This document shows positions 52,962 to 64,000 of a stretch of 64,000 nt of DNA, one piece after another. Location: assembly GCF_000143415.4 (NCBI RefSeq), contig NW_003314308.1:39801-103800 (forward strand), written 5' to 3'. How positions within the stretch are numbered: position 1 is the stretch's first letter; every line of letters begins with the position of its first letter. Made by a program: the position numbers and the translations under genes. The DNA is from Selaginella moellendorffii. Lineage: Eukaryota; Streptophyta; Lycopodiopsida; Selaginellales; Selaginellaceae. The notes under the pieces are model-generated. The model searched no databases. It was not told the origin of the DNA and saw nothing but the letters and a program-made list of their open reading frames with translations.

Positions 52962-54812
52962 CTAGTGGTATTGCAAGCTTTCGTTGCAGTACTGCTTGAA
53001 AGAAGCATTCTCCTCAGTGATGAAGTCACTGGACAAGAAAATTGAGCGCGCGAAAGGGTATAAGAGAATGGATGAGACACTACGCACCATATCCGGGACA
53101 CCATCTCACTTGGATCCCAGCGGGGACTCCAAGGGTAATCCTCGTATGCTCGAGAGATTGGCCGTCCTTGCGAGTCGAAGTGCTGAGAAACGAAGCTTTA
53201 GCTTAACGATATCATCACAACACATAGATACCTGTGAGCTTTGCAACAGCAAGGTGGGCTGGACCTTTGGAAACTGCAACGGTAGAGAGATGTGGATCTT
53301 CAAGAAGAAAGCATCACCAAAGTCTCAGTGCCCGAAACAAGAAACAAACTTTAATTTGCTTACCAAGAAGGTGAAAACGCCAGCCGAGGCTATCATGGAA
53401 ACCTTTCTGCCAAAATCCTGCAAAACTTCGTGTAACTTCTTCTCTTTGTATGAATCAAGCAACTCCAACTAACCGTTTCAGCTTCAAGAGGCCTTCCAAA
53501 GACCGGAACCAATGCTTCTATGAAATTTCTCCTGAGCGTCAGAGACGCGCAAGCATCGATTATCTACACAGGACACTTAACCAAATCAGCCACAGCCGCC
53601 GAGATTCTGCTTACTTGTGACTGTAGCAACTCCAGCAACTTGGGAATGTACTCGGCTAAGCACCTAAATGATCAAACACAAGCTTTAGCTAAGATACAAT
53701 ACATACGCAAGGAAAAGAAAGAAACGCTTACATGCTGTCCGTCCAAGCGGGGAGCCTAACATCCTCCACCTTGAAAACCTCCCTGAGAACGTTTGGAGCG
53801 TGGAGTTTAATCAGAGGAACAGCTGACGAAGAAGTGAACTCCCGCTGCACTGGATAGCACACCTTCATCCAGAGCCAGCAAATTTTCCAATGAGCCAACA
53901 AAAGAAAGTCGAGGAAAGGCTCACTTGCAGCACTACGCCGGTATTAGGCGGCTGTAGCAAAAGGCGACTCTGTCTTGCTAGCTTCGAAAGATCCAGTTCG
54001 TGGAGTGGAATGGAAAAGATGACTCGCGCCTGTTAAACTGCGAACAATTATCATCCAGCAGAACAAGGAACAAGGCAGACTTTTCACTCACATTGTCTCC
54101 ATCTGTGACGAGTCCCATTTCAAGATCCTGTCCAAGTAAGAAAAGAGAAACACGCAAACATGGAATCAAAAGAAGAAGAAGAGGAGAAAGATAAAAGGCT
54201 ACCTCAATGCTCTCGAGTGTGTTAACCTCGAAATGGAGACGAGAATCCTTGAGCTCTTCCACTCGCTTGCGTTGATACTGAAGATACTCGTTCCTAGAAG
54301 ATGGAAATCGTACCAAAGTCTCTTTTAAACAATCAGAGAAAAAAAGAGATCTTACCGCAATTCAACGAGGAACCTGAGAAGTGTGGAAGGATCTTTCGAG
54401 TCCCAGCCTTTCAAAATGGAGGAAATCGAAGAGTTCGTGGCAAGTGGCTGAAAATCCGAGTCGTGGGCAGCGAAAATCACATCCGGTGGCCAGTATGGAT
54501 GCTGACAGCTGAAAATCACTTCCCCTGGACAACCAAAAATCTTTAGGAGAAGCACGCTCGAGATAAAAAAAGAAGGCTACTCACATCGAACCGGTTCAAG
54601 GAAGCAAGGAATGAGCACAGAGAAGCGATCGAAGAAACTGTGCGACTCGTGGCTCTTCCGGAAGCCATCGACCTAGACGCCCCAAAGAAAATCAAAACAA
54701 AAACCTTTGATCGATCGCTCACCTGTATGGGCAGCAAAGAGTTCTGGAGAAGATAGTCGACTTGATCCACAATGTCGCGAGGGAGCATTGGAAACACCCA
54801 GCTGGGCGCCAT
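52962..54812 (-). CDS. BRE/BRCC45-like protein (BRISC and BRCA1-A complex member 2)
   Basis: First exons: 54723-54812, 54585-54672, 54356-54524, 54203-54293, then one ending at 54127. Further exons lie near 53710-53860, 53600-53670, 53500-53560, 53370-53440, 53240-53310 and 53090-53200, and the last is about 52962-53030. Short GT-AG introns keep frame where I checked. Matches to the BRE family run along the chain: 'RWEVIFSCQHPYWPPDVIF' (codon split at W), 'ILKGWDSKDPSTLL', 'FKVEDVRLPAWTDSM', 'AEYIPKLLELL', 'RRNFIEALVPVFGRPLEAE', 'SPRWDPSEMVSRI' and 'SFKQYCNESLQYH' before the stop. BRE proteins have UEV-like folds and scaffold K63-specific deubiquitinase complexes in DNA repair. Pieces of this gene recur at 43520-44180, 27640 and 34419. 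Confidence 0.82.
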
Positions 54813-54889
54813 CGCCCCTTCTTTTTAGCAAATTTAAACCCTAAGCTCATTAAGTTCGACAGAAAATGCGAATATTCGTAGATCTCTTC

Positions 54890-55025
54890 GTAAAGCATCA
54901 ATCTCCAAGCTCTACGCCTCCACGCTCCAAGTTCCACACTTCATACTCTCCAAGCTCCACGCTTCATACTCTCCGAGCTCCATTCATACTCTCTAAGCTC
55001 CTCCAGCTCGCTCCAAACTCTTTCA
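54890..55025. repeat. Minisatellite-like repeat 'ctccaagctccacgcttcat'
   Basis: About five degenerate units of 20-25 bp lie between the BRE-like start and the GapB stop, in the region that would be the BRE promoter. Confidence 0.65.
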
Positions 55026-55074
55026 GGCTTACAAGAGTAGAGACTTCCAATTGAATTCATTCCAAGATTTCCTC

Positions 55075-56854
<1,780 letters not shown>

Positions 56855-57170
56855 CGTCCTCTCGGGCCAAAGGTGAAAAATCTCCACACAATGCTTATAA
56901 AAATTGGTATCACATTTGAATGGAATTTACCCGCGAGCAAATGTAAACCATGAGACCGCGTTGGCGATAAGGTGGTCAGGCCTCGCCACACACTCCTCAT
57001 CTCGACCACCGTACGCATGTGAGTTTTGGCCCATGGCCCAAATCGTCGTGGACCTCGGTTCGAGTCCTCTGCCCCGCGAAAATATCCGGAATATCTACAA
57101 GTGTAGGGTTTGTGCCAGCGAGTGGGGGACGTGGATAGAGCAATGAAACCCTAGTGCGGGATTTTCGGAA
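56855..57170. promoter_or_regulatory. Divergent promoter between GapB and ALB3
   Basis: 316 bp between two start codons. It contains no other frame and includes 'gcccatggcccaaatcgtcg' and 'ctacaagtgtagggtttgtg'. Both genes encode plastid proteins, so a common light- or plastid-responsive control is plausible but not shown. Confidence 0.5.
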
Positions 57171-59289
57171 ATGGCCACGCTAGTCTCCTCCACCAGCGCC
57201 GCGCATTCGCTTCTTCCCCACGGCGCTGCCAGAAGGAGCTCGCATTCTTGCTGCTCGCACAGGAATTCCTTCTTTGGAGCTGAATTGGATCGAAAGAGCG
57301 TGTATTACAAGTTGCGGCGATCGAGGAGCCGGCGGGAGCTGCGATTTCTGGTCAGTGCGCACCTAGGTCAGCCGGAGGATTTGGAGTCGGCATTGGATTT
57401 GCTAGCGCAAGCGCCGGAGTCAGTCCAGAATGCGCTCGCTAGAGTGGAGGGATTTCTCTACACTGTGGCGGATGCCGCTGTCGCCACGGATGTTGTAACG
57501 GATGGCACGAGTGAGACCGTCCAACAGGCCCAGCAGAGCGATTGGTTCTCTGGCGTGACTACTGTCATGGAAGCGGTGCTCAAGGTTAGAACATACTATC
57601 GAGCGAATTCTATGCTTCGATCGATCATACTCCTTTGTGTTTTTTCTCTTAGGTGTTGAAGGACGGTCTTACAACGCTCAAAGTGCCGTATGCCTACGGG
57701 TTTGCGATCATTCTACTCACAGTCTTGGTGAAAGTTTTGACGTTCCCATTGACGAAGTCACAGGTAGAACTTAGAGATTGTTGCTGGCTAGATACTAAGG
57801 CGTTGCGAATTTCCAGGCAGAGTCCACCATATCTATGCAAAACTTGCAGCCAAAATTGAAAGCCATCCAGCAACGTTATGCTGGAGATCAGGTACTCAGT
57901 GACTGGTTTTTTTTCTCTCTCTCTCTCTCTTAGCTCAGGAAAGAGTCTTTGCGTTTGGCCAGGAAAGGATTCAAATGGAGACAGCTCGTCTCTACAAGCA
58001 AGCTGGAGTTAATCCTCTTGCTGGTAAGTTCTAATGAGTGTAATTCACGAGCTTGATGTTTTTCTTTCTTTCTTCATTTTTGTTCTTGCAGGATGTTTGC
58101 CAACCTTGGCGACTTTGCCTGTCTGGATTGGCTTGTACAGGGCATTGTCAAATGTTGCAAATGAGGTCAGTTTCCGGTTGTGATTTTCTCTGTTTGTTTA
58201 CATTTTCTTCAGGGCCTCTTGAGTGAAGGGTTTTTCTGGATACCTTCTCTGGCAGGTCCGACAACAATAGCTGCACGTCAAAGCGGTAGTGGTATCTCCT
58301 GGCTGTTTCCTTTTGTGGTGGGTATAATTTTGTAGCAATCAGCTGGTTTTCAAACTCGTTTTTTGTTTAGGATGGGCATCCTCCCCTGGGATGGGGGGAC
58401 ACAATCGCGTACTTAGTGCTGCCTGTTCTTCTGATTGGATCACAATACGCTTCTATGCAGATTATGCAACCGCCGCAGGTACTGAAATACTACTTCTCGT
58501 TGTACTTCGTAACTCGTACGAGGGTTGTTTTTGCAGACTGATCCAAGCCAAAAGAATACACAGCTAATTTTGAAGTTCCTTCCTCTCATGATCGGCTATT
58601 TTGCTCTTTCTGTTCCCTCCGGACTCAGTCTATACTGGTTAAGTACAGAGAACCGTGTGGTGAACTCTCTACTTACTCATTTTCCTGCAGGCTAACAAAC
58701 ATATCCTCAGCACTGGCCAACAAGTGTGGCTGCGAAAGCTCGGTGGGCGTAAGCCTGTCGTTGCTAGTGGCGGTGGTGACATAATCTCGGCTGGTCAGGC
58801 CAAGCGGTCTACTCCATCTCCACCCGCAGCGACTGTAGTACCAGCACCAGCAAGAGAGGCAGGAGGAACAAGAGAAAGCCGACGGGGTGAAAGGTACTCG
58901 TCCGTTTTGGTTTCACTTTTAGACAGCAGTTTGTAATTCCAGGTTCAGGCAACTAAAAGCAGCAGAGTCGAAACGAAAAGCCGAGAGAGCAGAGAAAACA
59001 AGATTGGCCGCAGAATCAACTAAGGCGCCAACGTCGTCTGAGAGAAAAGAGGGGGAGGAAAGTCGCAAAGCCGATCCAGAGACTAGCGACGGGGACGAGT
59101 CTTCTTCGGACGAGGACAGCGATGATAGCGAGGCCACGAAGGTGCGTACTTTCTTTTGTTCCTGTTAGTCACCGATGGATTCCACAGGGCTCGTTGGAGG
59201 AATTGTATGCTAGCAGTGGGAACGGAGCAGCTAGCAATGGAGGCTCTCCCAACAAAAGTAAGCGTTCGAAAAGGAAGCGCTCAGTTTGA
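57171..59289 (+). CDS. ALB3: ALBINO3-type thylakoid membrane insertase (YidC/Oxa1 family)
   Basis: Exons: 57171-57584, 57653-57763, 57817-57891, 57963-58023, 58092-58165, 58213-58317, 58371-58478, 58537-58637, 58711-58893 (or from 58691), 58943-59141 and 59188-59289. The transit peptide is Ser/Arg-rich. The core matches ALB3 throughout: 'YGFAIILLTVLVKVLTFPLT', 'QPKLKAIQQRYAGDQERIQM', 'AGCLPTLATLPVWIGLYRAL' and 'FLPLMIGYFALSVPSGLSLY'. It inserts light-harvesting proteins into thylakoids with cpSRP54/43 and FtsY. The stroma-facing tail is charged and ends 'SKRSKRKRSV', as in cpSRP43-binding tails. At exon 9 the expected W-L-T-N-N-I-L-S codons are one base short: using the acceptor at 58691 shifts the frame, while the AG at 58709-58710 restores it but drops seven residues. 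The gene may therefore be mutated, or the sequence may contain an error. Confidence 0.88.
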
Positions 59290-59464
59290 AACCAACAAAA
59301 GAAGACAGCGATCAGTGTCCAGGTTCGACAAGCTACTCTGCTTGGATTCAAAAGGATTTGACTCTGTGGATAGCCCAGAGGAATCACTATCTTACAGTTT
59401 TGTAAAATATAATTCTCGTTACTTGCTAGGATCAAACCCGGAATCCGGATTTTCAGCCTTCACA

Positions 59465-59615
59465 TTCGTTTCGAGAGACTGAGAAGGCCACTCTCTCACG
59501 ATGCCTGAGCATGAGGCGCACGTCAAAAGGGTGATAGTTTATTTCGAGAGACTGAGAACTACCTTTGTGAAGGCCACTCTCTCACGATGCCTGACAAAAG
59601 GGTGATAGTTTAGAC
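59465..59615. repeat. Imperfect tandem duplication (about 75 bp)
   Basis: The string 'ttcgagagactgagaa', then 'aaggccactctctcacgatgcctga', then 'aaaagggtgatagttta' occurs twice in a row in the presumed ALB3 3' region. Confidence 0.8.
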
Positions 59616-60213
59616 GGAGTTGGATCTAAGGTCCAGATGCAGGTATTCATACTGCACTTATTTGTTTCACAAACGTTATACTAGATTTACAATTTACCTG
59701 CTTTCTGCTTGCCTAGAAATTTCTGGAGTTTCCCCATCGTCTGGATTCATTGTTTGCTACCCATAGAAATCTGTAGGATATATTTTAGATATTCTTTGGT
59801 TAAAGATTAAAATTTTACACCTTAAATAAATGCTTTTGTGCTAATTTTTTTGTAAGCCAATTACCATGTAATAAGAATTTGTCACATGGCTAAGCACTAT
59901 TGAGTAATCACTAGTGCTAAGAAATAAAGCATTAGAAATCTAACACATGGAAAAGAGTGATTCTTTGCCTATTCTTGTAATCTTCTTGATGTTTCAAAGC
60001 TTCCATTAATCTTGTTATTGTGTCCTTTATATTGCCTTATTCATCCAATACATCAAGAAGGATTTTAACAGCCCACCTACCTTCTTAACAAACTTATTAG
60101 CAATTTATTTTAATTTTACATTGTTGTTAGCTTTGACCACATGGTCACATGAGTTAAAAGATAAGCTCTAGGGCATAGATTTAATTTAACTTACTCTAAT
60201 TTTGAGGTAGCTC
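59616..60213. other. AT-rich spacer, no gene seen
   Basis: No coding features. The sequence is the beginning of a retrotransposon-relic tract. Confidence 0.4.
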
Positions 60214-60522
60214 TTGAGGCTAATACTATGGCAAACTTGTTTTTATAATAAACGGTTTTATATTATTTTCTTCATGTTGGTTAATACAGATTTGAGTTTA
60301 TTTTCTATTGCTCAACCTGTTACCACACATTGCCATCTATATTTGCATTGTGTGGTAAAACTAATTTTCATTCTTTATAACAATAGTTATACATACACAT
60401 GTGCACGGGATGAGGCAAATTTGAGCTACCCTTTTATAGTTAGGCCTCTTTATCTTTATTATATAAAGTTAGGTCATAGCATTAGTATAAAAGGAGTTGG
60501 TGGCAATCAAGATGAACATTAA
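60214..60522 (+). pseudogene. Protease relic of the 10.3-15 kb retrotransposon family
   Basis: The frame aligns with the protease of the young element: 'FYNKR....', 'LVNTDLSLFSIAQPV' (Asp-Thr-Gly has become Asn-Thr-Asp), 'HCHLYLHCVVKLIFILYNNS' and 'TCARDEANL', against 'VRFYNKRSPII', 'LVDTGSSLSSIARPV' and 'ACARDEVDL'. Most changes are C-to-T or G-to-A. Confidence 0.75.
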
Positions 60523-60559
60523 AATCTTAGTGGTGCTAATGGTATAGAGTTGTTAAAGT

Positions 60560-61330
60560 TTAAACTATCCATAATATTGTTCATGAGTTATAAACAAGAA
60601 ATGCAAGAGATGCATAGCATAATGATGAGTGGGTGTGTTGAGATGCTCAAGGTTGAAGATGTTGATGCTTTAATATCACGAATATGAATACTTAATATTC
60701 TAACATTTCTTTTATGATAGCAATATGAACAAGTATCTAGCTTGGCTAGCCAATGTGAAAAAGTTGGTTATTAAAGAGATATAAAGGGTTTAATGGTTGT
60801 TCTAATGGTTTTGTATAATATAGGTTTTTGATAGTGGAATTAACTTGAGGAGATTTATGTTACAAATACTAAATAGTCATTATTTACTATGGATGAGTTT
60901 GAGATTGTTTTTTTTTTTTTTTATGTTTTGCCCCTCACTATAATATGGAGAATGTGCACATAGAATTTTGATATTTTCAGTAAGGGAAAATGATGCTTGA
61001 GGGCTATATTGAAAAGTGTTTTAACGAAAGATTCAAATCAAAACAAATCCTACTTCATTGATAGCCTTGATAGTGAAAGCACAAAATAACATTTATGCCA
61101 TTCCCAACCCACAAAGAGTTTATCAATAGGGTTTAAATTACTCAGTCTTTTAAAGTTTGGTTTTAACATGCTCATCAAGTTCATTAAAATCCTCATTAAG
61201 ATCCTTATCATTATCACCTTAATCCCCCCCCCCCCCCTCCCCGCTCTTGCTTGGTGGGAGGTACACATTCTTGGATGTGTTGCCATAGTAGTAGTAGTGG
61301 TTTCCATGTTTATTCATCTTCTTCAGCCTT
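60560..61330 (+). mobile_element. Ty3/gypsy gag relic related to 46700-47130
   Basis: The two regions share stretches such as 'taagggaaaatgatgcttga', 'tcaaaacaaatcctacttca' and 'cccaacccacaaagagttt' in the same order and orientation, with AT-biased differences. A run of C at 61226-61238 lies near the end. Confidence 0.6.
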
Positions 61331-61582
61331 GCTTTTGCCTCTAAAAAAAGACTATAGAGAGCATTTCATGGCAATTTTTCCTTCATCTCTTCTTTTGGTA
61401 ATTGTGTTGACCTAAGCTACTAGTGAAAACAATCAACCATAGCTAAATTTTTAGGAGTATTCTTCGAGTCAAGGGTTATTGTTATTGAACAATCTAGTGT
61501 AATAAGCCTTCCAAATCTTTGCAAAAGTACATCTTTTGAGGACATTAAAGAACTCCTAGTGGAGATATATAATGTTGTATAT
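61331..61582. other. Short spacer, possibly further relic sequence
   Basis: No frame or repeat could be assigned. Confidence 0.3.
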
Positions 61583-62164
61583 TGTCGCGAATGTGACTTC
61601 GGGTATCGAAAGTTACCTATCGACTAGTCCTTACGGACACTCTTACCTTACTGCCACGATGGCAGGAGGTCGGTATTGCTGGTTTCCTTTATTAGCCCCT
61701 CTTGTTCAAGTGTTAGTAAACTGGACTTTGCATCTATACTTGGCCGGATGAGCATAAGGAAGGAATTCCTAAGTGTCTATTTAGCTGAGCATACTTGGCC
61801 CGGCTTGTTAGTTCTCTTTTGCTTTGTCTTGCACTGGCTTAACAAGAACCCTTGCGTATTGAGATTGGTCCCTCAATATCGCTACATGATAGTTTACCGT
61901 GTCTGTCAAACACCCTCGCTATCATGCCCTTTGTGTTAGTCTCATTTTGGTCCCAAATGCTATTTATGGAAAGTGTCCAGATTTGCTCATTTGGCATATC
62001 TATGGAATGTAGATATCGTCCTGAACACAATGGTGTTCGTCCCATGTCCAAATTCGCAATCTAGGGGCATTCCATATTTAGTAAGTTTCGAGCTTGTCCC
62101 AGAAACTAACTCCTGATACTAAGGGAGGCTTGGGGTGAAAGCCCAAAGCGTGTGTTCCTCAAGG

Positions 62165-62192
62165 GGAGGGGGGGGGGGGGGCTGTGGGGGGT
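62165..62192. repeat. Guanine-rich run inside the LTR
   Basis: A run of about 15 G follows 'aggggag' and is itself followed by 'ctgtggggggttcc'. This gives four G tracts in about 30 bases. Confidence 0.8.
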
Positions 62193-62605
62193 TCCAAATG
62201 TATAGTAGGGATAGTGGGTAGGTCGGGCATGGCCGACCAACCTGAGGCATAGTCTAGCTCCCGCTTGCGTGCCTGTCCTTGTTCTGCATCCGGCTTGGGT
62301 CTAAGCCCAAGTTCCTTTCCATGCTAGTTGGTGGAGTACCTATATCCTCACGTTAGGCCACCGGTATGCCGAAATAGCGCTAGACTCCGTTTGGCTCCGT
62401 TTTGCGTGCTGGTCCTGGCATTGGGATGCTGGTTGCTCCAGGACTGTTCCAAGTCGCTCCGGGCTCCTGTCCCTTCGCTCCTTGGGCTTTATGCTCAGGA
62501 GTTGCTCCGTGGTTCGGTTTCATCACTCCTTGGCTCCACGCTTGGGAGTTTGGCACCGTTCCTTCGTTCAGTGGCCCAAGGCCCTGAACCTCGGGTTCCT
62601 ATGGA

Positions 62606-62731
62606 CACGTGGCATGGACACGTGCCATGTGACATGTGGCATCTGTCACGTGGCACAAAGAGGGTTTAGGTTCCGCTTCGTGGTGTTATCCTATGGTAAA
62701 TCACCATAGGATAAAGGGTCAAAACCACGTG
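62606..62731 (+). promoter_or_regulatory. Four G-box motifs (CACGTG) in the LTR
   Basis: CACGTG at 62606-62611, 62619-62624, 62647-62652 and 62726-62731. Three have the extended GACACGTGGC or TCACGTGGC form typical of bZIP/bHLH and abscisic-acid response elements. Confidence 0.7.
62687..62713 (+). other. Perfect 11-bp hairpin near the LTR end
   Basis: TATCCTATGGT (62687-62697), loop aaatc, and ACCATAGGATA (62703-62713) form a perfect inverted repeat 25 bp before the end of the LTR. Confidence 0.85.
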
Positions 62732-62740
62732 CGCTACATT

Positions 62741-62751
62741 TGGTATCAGAG
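62741..62751 (+). promoter_or_regulatory. Primer-binding site for initiator Met-tRNA
   Basis: TGGTATCAGAG is the complement of the 3' end of plant initiator Met-tRNA and the standard minus-strand primer site of plant LTR retrotransposons. Confidence 0.85.
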
Positions 62752-64000
62752 AATGAGTCTCAGCGAGTACTATTCAATGAGATTGGGCAACTAGTCTCGT
62801 TGCATACGCAGAGATGAAAACAATGATCCGAGTGGGTACATGTTTGGTGTAAAGGGTTTGCAATTGTTCATTGGGTATGGATATGGTTACCTTTTGTACC
62901 TAATAATGTGAGCGTGCTCTTGGGCTCATAGGATGGATTTAAGATGCTTTGTTAGCACAAGTTTACACTTGGGCTCGTGTGTGAGGCACATTAGCAACTC
63001 GAGGTTACACTTTGAGTTGGCAGGATTAATGTTAGCTTATCAGTGGTTCCATGAGTTGTTCCATGTACCGTGGGTGAAAGAAAACCTTCCCTGAGTTTGC
63101 TATGAGTGGCAAATAGGCTGGTCTATAGCTTTTTAGCATGGTACTAGTGGATCCTTCCTAGGCATGATTACAAGTGGATTAATCAAGACTATAGGGATTA
63201 GTCTATTGGTTCAAGTAGTCATTGCCATGCTCTCTCATAAACTTTTCTTGGATTGGACAGAAGGCAGTGCGAACGCAAGCTTGAGGTTTAGTCAAAGATG
63301 AGACCGAAAAGAGAGTCATCGGGGACGAAGAGTCAAACACATAAATCGTCTTCTCTTCTTAGAGAGATGGTTTGCAACGAGGTGTGACTCATTGCTCGTG
63401 TTCATAGTATGCAATCAAGAGTCCCTACCTTGATGCATGTTGGAAATGATAGTCTTACAAATGGTGAGTTATGGGATGGATAGCGGTGAAGCGCTATACC
63501 ATTTTGTCTAGGCTTGCTATTGAAAGATTTGGGTTGCAATGTTCAATTCTTTTCCGGGGAACCTTGCTATTGTTCCTTGAGTAGCTTGGTGTTGGATTAG
63601 TTTTGAGTTTGGTCGGAAAAAGAGTGGCATGTGCTTATCCATGTTGTGAACAAAAGTTAGTGGTGTTGGGTGTTGTAAATCTCTATTGGTGGAGTGTGGC
63701 ATTTATGTTGCATTTTGTCGAATTGAGTTGGCACTTGATACTCACATAAACCTTTGAAGTAATGACATTGGCATTGCTCGTGGTGTTGCTCAATTGATGA
63801 TCAAGTCATTGTGATACTTACATCATATCCATGTGATAGTGAGCAATGTGTTTACGAAGTTACTTGGTTAAATGATGATCAACCCCAAAGTGGTTGATGG
63901 TGGGGCTAGTCTACTTGCACGAAGTAACATTGTAGTAACTTTGACTGGATTCTCAATGGTGGTCCATTATGCTAAATTTAAGTTAATTCCTTGTTCCTTG
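62752..64000 (+). mobile_element. Leader of the same retrotransposon
   Basis: Untranslated leader-like sequence after the primer site. A short frame starting at about 63300 ('MRPKRESSGTKSQTHKSSS') ends after about 30 codons. No gag homology is visible before the window ends. Confidence 0.5.

Larger units (their letters stand above)
61583..62738 (+). repeat. 5' LTR of a retrotransposon continuing beyond the window (about 1156 bp)
   Basis: The right boundary is firm: the LTR ends CTACA, then two bases, then the primer site TGGTATCAGAG at 62741. The left boundary (TGTCGCGA at 61583) is my choice of the TG start that is nearest to the change from AT-rich relic to GC-richer sequence. It holds four CACGTG boxes, a perfect hairpin and a G-run. 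The 3' LTR is outside the window. Confidence 0.65.

Overview
The window looks like nuclear DNA of a vascular plant, most likely a lycophyte such as Selaginella. That is an inference. It rests on GT-AG introns of only about 47-80 bp in most genes, plant genes for plastid GapB and the thylakoid insertase ALB3, a PLS-type PPR gene without introns, and large tracts of decayed LTR retrotransposons. No rRNA operon, tRNA, CRISPR array or bacterial operon was seen.

Layout. 0-10 kb is a retrotransposon graveyard: a 5S-rRNA-derived (Cassandra-like) short LTR element, a minus-strand Ty3/gypsy relic, and a plus-strand chromodomain Ty3/gypsy relic carrying a second 5S-derived insertion. 10.3-15.0 kb is a much younger minus-strand Ty3/gypsy element with 175-bp LTRs and a 4-bp target duplication. 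15-24 kb holds a broken PPR/2-oxoglutarate-dioxygenase chimera, a small FCP1-type phosphatase gene head to head with an eIF2alpha-kinase-like gene, and a decayed second copy of that pair. An inverted duplication (about 10.0-15.6 and 20.9-21.5 kb) flanks the intact pair. 25.1-37.0 kb is a large interrupted inverted repeat. Each arm carries one apparently intact copy of a secreted cysteine-rich protein made of four exact 20-residue repeats, plus PPR, phosphatase and BRE fragments, and the same decayed repeat lies at both outer ends.

37.8-43.4 kb is a 14-exon gene for the B-block-binding subunit of TFIIIC that can be spliced into one open frame of 1593 codons. It is followed by a truncated BRE copy and an unrecognised intronless ORF (44.7-46.2 kb). 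46.7-50.4 kb is another AT-rich Ty3/gypsy relic. 53-59.3 kb is a compact gene island: a BRE/BRCC45-like gene, GapB with its redox C-terminal extension, and ALB3. GapB and ALB3 are divergent across 316 bp. 59.6-64 kb returns to transposon relics and ends with a long LTR followed by a Met-tRNA primer site; the body of that element runs off the window.

How the genes relate. GapB (Calvin cycle) and ALB3 (thylakoid protein insertion) are both plastid proteins and probably share a promoter. An ancestral PPR/TFIIIC head-to-head pair seems to have been duplicated and then lost in complementary fashion: the left copy kept PPR, the right copy kept TFIIIC. The same small set of genes (phosphatase, kinase, PPR, TFIIIC, BRE, cysteine-rich protein) is repeatedly copied in pieces, so local segmental duplication has shaped this locus. 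The best candidate for something undescribed is the 20-residue cysteine-repeat protein family, followed by the orphan 487-codon ORF.
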